NCBI GenBank assembly: GCA_018067115.1
Contig: JAGPVI010000308.1
Coordinates: forward strand, 1 to 5,178
Length of the DNA: 5,178 nt
Origin: Bizionia sp.
GTDB taxonomy: Bacteria; Bacteroidota; Bacteroidia; Flavobacteriales; Flavobacteriaceae
Direction of reading: 5' to 3'
Below the pieces are notes generated by a model. That model did no database searches and was not told the origin of the DNA. It worked only from the letters and a program-made list of their open reading frames with translations. Made by a program: the position numbers and the translations under genes. Below are positions 1-4,987 of the stretch, piece after piece (the first letter of the stretch is position 1; each line of letters opens with the position of its first letter).

Positions 1-1282
1 ATCTAACATTTTAGATTTTCAATTATTGCGTCAAAATGATAGTATTGCTATTAAACAACCACAAAACCTCTATCAAAAAACCAAATCAAGACCATTAGGA
101 GAAAATAATTCTTTAAGTTTTGGCGGAAGCTATCGCTTTCAAGCAGAAGCCTTTATCAATGAACAATTCGATAAAAACCAAAACCAGAATGATTATTGGT
201 TTTTGCATCGTGGTATGTTACACTCACACTTAAAATTGGGTGATACATTTGAGGTTTTTGGAGAATTAAATTCTAGTTTAATAAGCGGCAGAAAAAACAT
301 AAGCCCAGTACAAAAAGACGAGTTAAATATTAATCAATTATTCGCGAGATATTATATAAATAACCGTTTTAATATTCTTTTAGGACGACAAAATATGCGT
401 TTAGGAAGCGGAAGATTAGTCGATGTTCGGGAAGGACCAAATGTGCGTTTGTCTTTTGATATAGCACAACTGCAATATAAAGATGAGAATACTGAATTAA
501 CAGGATTTTACGCCATTCCCGTGCGACAGCAACTAGGCGTTTTTGATAATGATTCTTTCCAAACCAACGAAACACTTTCGGCGGTATATTGGACACAAAA
601 CTGGACCGACAAGACCAACACAGACATCTATATTTTTTACAAGGAAGAAGCCAATAAAACTTGGAATAAGAGCACAGCAAATGACAATAGAATAGCATTA
701 GGTTTAAGACATTTTGGTACGTGGAAAGGACTTAATTACAACAATGAATTTGTCTATCAATTAGGAACTTTTGGCAACGAAGATATTACAGCTTGGACCG
801 TTTCTTTTAATATTGAAAAAGAATTTAATGTAGCAACTCCCTTCACACTTGGTATAAAAACGGAAGCTATAAGTGGTGATAAAAACAACAACGATAACAT
901 TTTAAATTCTTTTGACGCGCTTTATCCAAGAGGCGCTTATTTTGGGCGAGTGGCACGTTTTGGACCTTCAAACTTGGTAGACGTGCATCCTTACTTCAAA
1001 AGTAAAATTGGTAAAGTAGATATTGAATTTGACTATGTGGCATTTTGGCGTTTCTCTACTAATGATGGGCTATATAATCCAGCCTTAAATTTAGACTATC
1101 CGTCTCTTAATAATAAACATTTTATTGCCAATCAGATTGGCGCAATTGCCGGATATCAACTCAACAATTTTATTAGTTTTGAGCTAGAATCGAATGTAAT
1201 TTTTCCAGGCGCTTTTTTGCAACAAAGTAATCAAGGTGATACTTTATATCATTTTGTATTTACAACAGAATTTAAGTTTTAA
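1..1282 (+). CDS. Alginate-export family outer-membrane beta-barrel protein, 5' end missing
   Basis: The reading frame is open from base 2 to the TAA at 1280-1282, about 426 codons, so the start and the expected signal peptide lie upstream of the window. A TTG at 26 could be read as a start, but the open frame before it continues in protein-like sequence (DFQLLRQNDS), so it is probably internal. From about base 113 the protein shows the family pattern: LSFGGSYRFQAEAF, then a long-loop segment, LHRGMLHSHLKLGDTFEVFGEL, and LLGRQNMRLGSGRLVDVREGPNVR. Alternating polar and hydrophobic strands rich in Tyr, Trp and Phe follow to the end, and the last residue is Phe (TTEFKF), the usual barrel-assembly signal. 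This matches the alginate_exp (PF13372) family, named for AlgE of Pseudomonas. Most relatives outside Pseudomonas have no proven substrate, and no alginate biosynthesis gene is visible here, so it is best called an outer-membrane channel of unknown cargo. The next gene starts 29 bases downstream. Confidence 0.85.
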   Translation, partial: SNILDFQLLRQNDSIAIKQPQNLYQKTKSRPLGENNSLSFGGSYRFQAEAFINEQFDKNQNQNDYWFLHRGMLHSHLKLGDTFEVFGELNSSLISGRKNISPVQKDELNINQLFARYYINNRFNILLGRQNMRLGSGRLVDVREGPNVRLSFDIAQLQYKDENTELTGFYAIPVRQQLGVFDNDSFQTNETLSAVYWTQNWTDKTNTDIYIFYKEEANKTWNKSTANDNRIALGLRHFGTWKGLNYNNEFVYQLGTFGNEDITAWTVSFNIEKEFNVATPFTLGIKTEAISGDKNNNDNILNSFDALYPRGAYFGRVARFGPSNLVDVHPYFKSKIGKVDIEFDYVAFWRFSTNDGLYNPALNLDYPSLNNKHFIANQIGAIAGYQLNNFISFELESNVIFPGAFLQQSNQGDTLYHFVFTTEFKF

Positions 1283-1311
1283 ACAATTTACGATTAAGAA
1301 TAATAAAACAA

Positions 1312-1968
1312 ATGAAAAAAACGGCATTTATATTAAGTTTCGTTGGTGGCGCGACAGACACTTTAGGCTTTTCATTACTCTATCAACTTTTTACGGCTCA
1401 CGTAACTGGAAACTTTGTATTGATAGGAAGTTCTATTGCTAAAGAAGGTGAGAGTGACTTGCTACTTTGGGCGCAATTATCAGTCTTGCCTATTTTTTTT
1501 ATCACTATACTCATCACTTCTATATTGATTCCTGAAAAAGTTACAATTAGAACTGCCAGGAATTTTTTAAGTATACAAGCTATTCTTCTACTACTATTCC
1601 TTGTTTTTGGATTCTATTACGACAATGAAATAAACAATACTACGGCCACTCTTATTGCGGCACCGGCAGTAGTAGCGATGGCTTTACAAAATATGTATCC
1701 CAAATTTTTATTTACCAAATTGCCATTTACAACGGTAATGACAGGAAACGTAACAAAAATAGCAATGGATTTGGGCGCCCTACTAAAAAGCAAAAAATCA
1801 GACCAACCTCAAAAACTAATGAGTTTACAAGTATTTGCGGCTATTGGCTTTGTCTCTGGCGCTTTAATCATCGCACTTGCAGCAAATCATTTAAAATTTA
1901 TAAGCGCCATAATACCGGCCTTGTTAATACTCTTTCTTGCGTTAACAGTTAAGAAAGAGCATCTATAA
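1312..1968 (+). CDS. YoaK family (DUF1275) integral membrane protein
   Basis: This 218-residue protein has the length and layout of the YoaK/DUF1275 family (PF06912), whose members are inner-membrane proteins of unknown biochemical function. Visible family signatures are the N-terminal FVGGATDTLGF (residues 10-20), HVTGN (30-34), the mid-protein AMALQN (122-127), and TTVMTGNVT (140-148), which repeats the TGN motif in the second half. Hydrophobic stretches at about 5-25, 55-73, 84-103, 110-127, 174-192 and 195-213 suggest six membrane segments, and a basic tail (VKKEHL) follows. The ATG at 1312 comes 29 bases after the barrel gene and has an A-rich leader (AATAAAACAA) without a Shine-Dalgarno sequence, as is usual in Bacteroidota. 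The doubled TGN motif suggests an internal repeat of two three-helix units, which is an inference. The transported substrate, if any, is not known. The family assignment is firm; the function is open. Confidence 0.9.
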   Translation: MKKTAFILSFVGGATDTLGFSLLYQLFTAHVTGNFVLIGSSIAKEGESDLLLWAQLSVLPIFFITILITSILIPEKVTIRTARNFLSIQAILLLLFLVFGFYYDNEINNTTATLIAAPAVVAMALQNMYPKFLFTKLPFTTVMTGNVTKIAMDLGALLKSKKSDQPQKLMSLQVFAAIGFVSGALIIALAANHLKFISAIIPALLILFLALTVKKEHL

Positions 1969-2010
1969 AGTTTGAGATTAATATTTATTTAAATACCTTA
2001 TTAAATAATT

Positions 2011-2457
2011 ATGAAACTACCAGAAAATTTAAAATGGACGTGTAATACCGATACAAAATGGGTGCAAACCATTTTTAGACTTTTATTAGGCGCCACCCTT
2101 TTATTTGCGGGGATCAGTCACCTCACTTTTAACAGGCTTGAGTTTGTTGCTCAAGTACCTAACTGGGTACCGTTATCCACAGACTTAGTAGTTATACTCT
2201 CTGGAATAGTAGAAATTATACTTGGTCTGTCTTTGCTGCTATTTTATAAATGGAAAGCACTAATAGGATGGGCTACCGCCACATTTTTTGTTTTGATATT
2301 CCCTGGAAACATCTCGCAATATGTTAACGAAGTAAATGCTTTTGGTTTAGATACAGATCAAGCCAGGCTTATTAGACTGTTTTTTCAGCCCGTATTGATT
2401 ATCTGGGCGTTATGGTCTACAGGAGCTTGGAAAGCCTTCATAAATAGAAAGAAGTAA
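2011..2457 (+). CDS. DoxX family membrane protein
   Basis: This is a 148-residue four-helix membrane protein. Likely helices are at about 18-36, 58-78, 82-97 and 120-137, which is the standard DoxX fold and size. The first helix carries the family pattern LLLGATLLFAGISHLTF (24-40). The second half has FPGNISQYVNEVNAFGLDTD (97-116), then RLIRLFFQPVLIIWALWSTG (119-138), typical of the Bacteroidota branch of the family. DoxX was named for a subunit of an archaeal thiosulfate:quinone oxidoreductase, but most bacterial relatives lack the partner subunit. Several have been linked to resistance to oxidative or electrophilic stress. The 42 bases before the ATG are AT-rich with no recognised ribosome binding site. 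The next gene, a small acetyltransferase, begins 17 bases after the stop, so the two are probably co-transcribed. Family membership is clear; the redox role is inferred from the family and the pirin and flavin reductase neighbours. Confidence 0.87.
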   Translation: MKLPENLKWTCNTDTKWVQTIFRLLLGATLLFAGISHLTFNRLEFVAQVPNWVPLSTDLVVILSGIVEIILGLSLLLFYKWKALIGWATATFFVLIFPGNISQYVNEVNAFGLDTDQARLIRLFFQPVLIIWALWSTGAWKAFINRKK

Positions 2458-2468
2458 TTTAAAATATA
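2452..2468 (+). repeat. 17-base direct repeat, copy 1 (gene junction)
   Basis: AAGTAATTTAAAATATA spans the last Lys codon and stop of the DoxX-family gene and the leader of the first acetyltransferase. It is identical to 4966-4982, which spans the end of the second acetyltransferase and the leader of DUF5996. In both cases the next ATG comes five or six bases later. The string is AT-rich, so chance similarity is possible. Confidence 0.5.
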
Positions 2469-2474
2469 ATAGAT

Positions 2475-2792
2475 ATGAAATCAGAATACACAGATATCCC
2501 ATTAGTTAAGAATGAAGAAAAGAAACGCTTTGAAATCGAGATTGACGGTCACTTCGCATTTATAGATTATAGAATGATGGGGAAAGATGTAGCTCTCGTG
2601 CACACAGAGACCGATGCAGAACTTTCAGGCAAAGGAGCAGCTGGTGCGGTTGTAGAAAAAACGTTGCAGTATCTAGATGAAAATAATATCACATTACATC
2701 CCTACTGTCCTTATGTCTTTGCTTACATTAAAAGGCATCCGGAATGGAAACGTATCGTAAGCCCAAAGTTTAAAGGATATAACGACCTGTAA
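2475..2792 (+). CDS. Small GNAT-like N-acetyltransferase, PF14542 type (first copy)
   Basis: This 105-residue protein belongs to the minimal GNAT-like family (Acetyltransf_CG, PF14542; relatives include E. coli YjdJ and animal NATD1). Such proteins keep the acetyl-CoA-binding half of the GNAT fold but lack most of the acceptor-binding region. Seen here are a short beta-rich start (FEIEIDGHFAFIDYRM, residues 19-34), the HTE motif at 43-45, the CoA pyrophosphate loop SGKGAAGAVV (51-60) at the start of a helix, and the conserved NITLHPYCPYVFAYIKRHPEW (71-91). Cys78 in PYCPY is the family's conserved cysteine. The acyl acceptor is unknown for almost all members. The gene starts 17 bases after doxX-like 2011-2457, and a pirin gene follows after 54 bases, so an operon is likely. 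A second, quite different member of the same family lies at 4687-4971; the two share mainly the HTE, GK...G and P.CP motifs. Confidence 0.88.
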   Translation: MKSEYTDIPLVKNEEKKRFEIEIDGHFAFIDYRMMGKDVALVHTETDAELSGKGAAGAVVEKTLQYLDENNITLHPYCPYVFAYIKRHPEWKRIVSPKFKGYNDL

Positions 2793-2818
2793 GCGTTATT
2801 TTTTGTCACCAAAACGCT
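2792..2818 (+). terminator. Possible weak hairpin after the first acetyltransferase
   Basis: The arms AGCGTT (2792-2797) and AACGCT (2813-2818) are perfect complements around a 15-base loop. Inside the loop region TTTT and AAAA could pair as an alternative or extension. There is no clean T-run after the 3' arm, so if it acts at all it may be an attenuator or an RNA-processing structure rather than a full terminator. The first arm begins on the last base of the stop codon. Confidence 0.3.
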
Positions 2819-2846
2819 CGTTTAATGAAATAACAATAAAATAAAA

Positions 2847-3719
2847 ATGAAAACAGTAGAACTTGTAATAAGCCCAAGGGAACCGCACTTTGTAGGCGAT
2901 GGTTTCAGGGTACATAATTTTATTCCTAGTGGATTCCGATTGGATATGGAGCGAATGAGTCCTTTTTTAATGTTAGACTATAATTCGACCTATCATTTCC
3001 CTCCTTCCAAAAAACCCAAAGGCGTGGGCGTGCATCCACATAAAGGTTTCGAAACGGTAACCATTGCCTACAAGGGCAAGGTGGCACATCACGACAGTAG
3101 TGGCGGTGGCGGCGTTATAGGTGAAGGAGACGTACAATGGATGACTGCAGCTAATGGCGTCTTACATAAAGAGTACCACGAAGAAGAATGGAGTAAAAAA
3201 GGCGGTGATTTTCAGATGGTACAGCTCTGGGTCAACTTGCCCGCTAAAGATAAAAAGTCCGATCCAAAATACCAGGCCATAAAAAACACGGATATCAACC
3301 GCTACGAATTACCTGACAGTGCGGGCACTATCGAAGTGATTGCCGGAGAATACAAAGGCACTAAAGGCTCGGCGGCTACTTTTACACCGGTTCATTTATT
3401 CAATGCAAAACTAAAAAAAGGTGGAAAAGCAGATTTTCAAATTCCGTCAGAATACAATACCGCACTTCTTGTCCTTGAAGGCAATATTGCAGTTAATGGA
3501 ACCGAAGAAGTACCGTTAGACCATTTGGTATTAATGGCCAACGATGGCGAAGGTTTTGAAATTGAAGCGAACGAAGATGCTTTGGTTTTAATACTCAGTG
3601 GCGAGCCCATTAATGAACCTATTGCGGCGCAAGGTCCTTTTGTGATGAACACGAGGGAAGAATTGATTGAAGCCTTTAACGATTTTAATAATGGGAAATT
3701 CGGTTATTTAGAAGATTAA
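2847..3719 (+). CDS. Pirin family protein (bicupin)
   Basis: This is a complete 290-residue pirin, the normal family length. The N-terminal cupin (PF02678, about residues 15-130) contains the metal site: His63 and His65 in GVGVHPHKGFETVT, then His107 and Glu109 in NGVLHKEYHEEEW. Their spacing matches the His-His-His-Glu iron ligands of human pirin (56, 58, 101, 103), so metal binding should be intact. The glycine-rich loop HHDSSGGGGVIGEGDVQWM (81-99) is also typical. The C-terminal cupin (PF05726, about 180-285) ends with GPFVMNTREELIEAFNDFNNGKFG (263-286), the standard closing motif. Pirins are cytoplasmic; some bacterial members act as quercetin 2,3-dioxygenases and others interact with metabolic enzymes or regulators, so the substrate here is unknown. 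The ATG at 2847 follows an A-rich leader (ATAACAATAAAATAAAA). The gene is locally richer in G and C than its neighbours around the glycine stretches. The FMN reductase follows after 66 bases. Confidence 0.95.
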   Translation: MKTVELVISPREPHFVGDGFRVHNFIPSGFRLDMERMSPFLMLDYNSTYHFPPSKKPKGVGVHPHKGFETVTIAYKGKVAHHDSSGGGGVIGEGDVQWMTAANGVLHKEYHEEEWSKKGGDFQMVQLWVNLPAKDKKSDPKYQAIKNTDINRYELPDSAGTIEVIAGEYKGTKGSAATFTPVHLFNAKLKKGGKADFQIPSEYNTALLVLEGNIAVNGTEEVPLDHLVLMANDGEGFEIEANEDALVLILSGEPINEPIAAQGPFVMNTREELIEAFNDFNNGKFGYLED

Positions 3720-3727
3720 TAAAGAAG

Positions 3728-3745
3728 TGCTCACAACAATGAGCA
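3728..3745 (+). terminator. Short stem-loop between the pirin and reductase genes
   Basis: A perfect 6-base-pair stem, TGCTCA (3728-3733) with TGAGCA (3740-3745), closes a six-base loop CAACAA, nine bases after the pirin stop. Only a broken T-run (AATTTTAG) follows, so termination would be partial at best. Its position in the 66-base gap would allow it to lower expression of the downstream reductase or to stabilise the 3' end of the pirin message. The structure is seen in the sequence; the role is inferred. Confidence 0.4.
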
Positions 3746-3785
3746 AAAGCAATTTTAGTAAAAACAGTTAAATTTAATTACACAA

Positions 3786-4364
3786 ATGAAATATAAACTT
3801 AAAGTTATTATAGGTAGCACAAGACCTTCACGAAAAGGTCCTATTGTTGCAGAATGGTTTTTAAAAATCGCGCAACAACATTCTGATTTTGAAATTGAAC
3901 TATTGGATTTAAAGGAAATAGACTTGCCTTTAATGAATGAACCCAATCACCCAAGTATGCGACAGTACACCAACGAGCATACAAAAAAATGGAGCAAGAC
4001 CATTGATGAAGGGGATGCCTTCGTATTCGTTACACCAGAATACAACTATTGTGCACCAGCTACCTTTAAAAATGCAATGGATTACCTGTTTCAGGAATGG
4101 CAGGAAAAGCCAGTTGGATTTGTAAGCTATGGAGGCTTATCTGGAGGTACTAGGGCAGTTCAAGATTTAAAAGCTCCTATAACTACCTTAGGAATGATGC
4201 CCTTACCTCAAGCGGTTAATATTCCGTTTTTTACAAATTTCATCAATGAAGACAGTGTTTTCGAGGCTAAAGAATCTTTAGAAAAGTCGGCAAACGTAAT
4301 GCTGAATAAATTAACGGACTGGGCAAAAGCGCTTAAAGAAATGCGTGAAAACGCCAAAAAATAA
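3786..4364 (+). CDS. NAD(P)H-dependent FMN reductase (flavodoxin-like oxidoreductase)
   Basis: This 192-residue cytoplasmic flavoprotein belongs to the NADPH-dependent FMN reductase family (PF03358). It shows the flavodoxin-like order of motifs: an initial beta strand and phosphate-binding loop KVIIGSTRPSRKG (residues 6-18), FVTPEYNYCAPATFKNAMDYL (81-101) for flavin and dimer contacts, and VSYGGLSGGTRAVQDL (113-128), the second flavin-binding loop. Members of this family use NAD(P)H to reduce FMN, quinones, azo dyes or chromate, usually as dimers or tetramers; the physiological substrate here cannot be read from sequence. The Cys at 89 replaces the small Ser or Gly often found in the PEYN-S/G-P motif, a mild variation. 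The ATG at 3786 follows an AT-rich leader without a Shine-Dalgarno sequence. It stands 66 bases after pirin, a neighbour that fits a quinone- or electrophile-related role. A gap of 322 bases without an intact gene follows. Confidence 0.93.
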   Translation: MKYKLKVIIGSTRPSRKGPIVAEWFLKIAQQHSDFEIELLDLKEIDLPLMNEPNHPSMRQYTNEHTKKWSKTIDEGDAFVFVTPEYNYCAPATFKNAMDYLFQEWQEKPVGFVSYGGLSGGTRAVQDLKAPITTLGMMPLPQAVNIPFFTNFINEDSVFEAKESLEKSANVMLNKLTDWAKALKEMRENAKK

Positions 4365-4442
4365 TTACCCTATATAAAAGGAGTAAATTTAGAAAGAGAT
4401 CAAGGACACATAAAGGAAAAAATTGAAACGAATGATCTTACA

Positions 4443-4458
4443 AGAGTCTAACAACTCT
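4443..4458 (+). terminator. Small stem-loop, possible weak terminator
   Basis: AGAGT (4443-4447) pairs with ACTCT (4454-4458) around the six-base loop CTAACA. The stem is only five base pairs and is followed by AAATTTAAAG rather than a T-run, so termination strength would be low. It sits about 80 bases after the reductase stop, where an end to the upstream transcript would be plausible. Confidence 0.25.
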
Positions 4459-4488
4459 AAATTTAAAGCTTATTATAATTTAAATTTA
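4458..4488. repeat. AT-only inverted repeat with 10-base arms
   Basis: TAAATTTAAA (4458-4467) is the exact reverse complement of TTTAAATTTA (4479-4488), with an 11-base spacer. Each arm also contains the palindrome AAATTT or TTTAAA. The arms are pure A and T, so the RNA hairpin would be weak. It may be a protein-binding site, a DNA-melting element or chance in AT-rich sequence. It immediately adjoins the five-base-pair stem at 4443-4458. Confidence 0.4.
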
Positions 4489-4528
4489 TAATGTTTGCAA
4501 AAGGATAAATAATTTTTTAAAAAAAAAG

Positions 4529-4687
4529 GAAAATAAAACAGCATTAAACTGGTTTAATGGAGAATGGATTGAAAGTGACACTCATATCAAAAATTATAAT
4601 ACAGCAACGAGAGAAGTCATAGGTACCTATGTAGGCCCATTAACTTCAGAAATGATTCAAAAACTAAAATTTAAACCCAACAACTAA
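4529..4687 (+). pseudogene. Remnant of an aldehyde dehydrogenase N-terminus
   Basis: One frame is open from 4484 to the TAA at 4685-4687. From about 4529 it reads KTALNWFNGEWIESDT, then NYNTATREVIGTYVG, then PLTSEMIQKLKFKPNN and stop. The first two pieces match the N-terminal pattern of NAD(P)-dependent aldehyde dehydrogenases, where NGEW, then PAT-GEVIG, are the conserved words; here the P and G of that second word have become T and R. A full enzyme is near 470-500 residues with a catalytic Cys and Glu, none of which are present, so only about 50 residues remain. No ATG precedes the match in this frame: the only in-frame ATG is at 4652, inside it. The A9 run at 4519-4527 just upstream could mark a past frameshift. 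The last 16 residues fit the family poorly and may derive from another gene joined by a deletion. The stop overlaps the next gene's ATG as TAATG. A functional small peptide is possible but unsupported. Confidence 0.55.
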
Positions 4688-4971
4688 TGGAAATCACAAT
4701 AAAAGAGTTAGACAATAAAGGCTTTGCTATGGCAATGGAAAACGACAATCGAGCAGGAATGATGACTTATTCCATAGCGGGAGAAAATCATATCATTATT
4801 GACCATACAGAAGTTACCCCTGAATTTAAAGGTAAAAGCATTGGAAAACAGTTACTTTATAAAATTGTAGAAATGGCAAGAGAAAAAAATATAAAAATCA
4901 CGCCGCTATGTCCATTTGCCAATGCAATGTTTAAAAAAAACGAAGATATACAAGATGTACTAAAAAAGTAA
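4687..4971 (+). CDS. Small GNAT-like N-acetyltransferase, PF14542 type (second copy)
   Basis: This 94-residue protein is a second minimal GNAT-like acetyltransferase (PF14542, YjdJ/NATD1 type). Seen are the beta-hairpin start (FAMAMENDNRAGMMTYSI, residues 13-30), IIIDHTEVTPEFKGKSIGKQ (36-55) containing the HTEV motif and the CoA loop GKSIGKQLL, a helix KIVEMAREKN (59-68), and ITPLCPFANAMFKKN (71-85) with the conserved Cys75. Size and motif order are complete, so it should bind acetyl-CoA; the acceptor is unknown. It is clearly distinct from the copy at 2475-2792, sharing mainly the motif residues, so the two are not a recent duplication. The ATG at 4687 is the first Met of the conserved start and overlaps the stop of the upstream remnant frame (TAATG), an arrangement usually associated with translational coupling. 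No Shine-Dalgarno sequence is visible. The DUF5996 gene starts 16 bases after its stop and is probably co-transcribed. Confidence 0.88.
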   Translation: MEITIKELDNKGFAMAMENDNRAGMMTYSIAGENHIIIDHTEVTPEFKGKSIGKQLLYKIVEMAREKNIKITPLCPFANAMFKKNEDIQDVLKK

Positions 4972-4982
4972 TTTAAAATATA
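4966..4982 (+). repeat. 17-base direct repeat, copy 2 (gene junction)
   Basis: This is the second exact copy of AAGTAATTTAAAATATA (see 2452-2468). It covers the final Lys codon and stop of the second acetyltransferase and most of the 16-base leader of the DUF5996 gene. It could be a favoured A-rich translation leader of this organism, or a short recombination footprint. Confidence 0.5.
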
Positions 4983-4987
4983 CCACC

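Larger units (their letters stand above)
4365..4528. other. AT-rich intergenic stretch without a recognisable gene
   Basis: No start-to-stop reading frame of convincing length is present. Continuing in the reductase frame past its stop, codons stay open to the TAA at 4449-4451 and read like protein (VNLERDQGHIKEKIETNDL), but there is no start codon and I do not recognise it. An AAAGGAG string at 4377-4383 resembles a ribosome binding site but has no ATG at a suitable distance. The stretch then holds two inverted repeats, a T6-A9 tract at 4513-4527, and a five-codon frame (ATG at 4491). It looks like decayed or non-coding sequence leading into the aldehyde dehydrogenase-like remnant. Confidence 0.5.

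Noticed and set aside
369..698. Minus-strand open frame of 109 codons inside the barrel gene
   Set aside because: It lies wholly within a well-supported coding gene, is Cys-, Phe- and Trp-rich without family motifs, and has no matching neighbours on that strand.
26..1282. TTG at 26 as the true start of the outer-membrane barrel gene
   Set aside because: The frame is open to the left edge, the residues before it look like the mature N-terminus, and starting here would leave an exported barrel without a signal peptide.
1236..1442. Short + strand frame bridging the barrel and YoaK genes
   Set aside because: It overlaps both genes in another frame and shows no recognisable motif; the YoaK start at 1312 is well supported by family alignment.
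3769..3776. TAAATTTA upstream of the FMN reductase as a Bacteroidota -7 element (TAnnTTTG)
   Set aside because: It lacks the final G, has no convincing -33 partner, and sits about ten bases before the ATG, leaving almost no 5' leader. No gap in the window contains a full TAnnTTTG match with a partner.
4489..4497. TAATGTTTG as a -7 promoter element for the second acetyltransferase
   Set aside because: The spacing between TA and TTTG is three bases instead of two, and no clear -33 element lies upstream, so I do not list it as a promoter.
4491..4508. Five-codon frame beginning ATGTTTGCA
   Set aside because: It is too short to call and lies in a different frame from the aldehyde dehydrogenase-like stretch. 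It might be the old start before a frameshift, but this cannot be shown.
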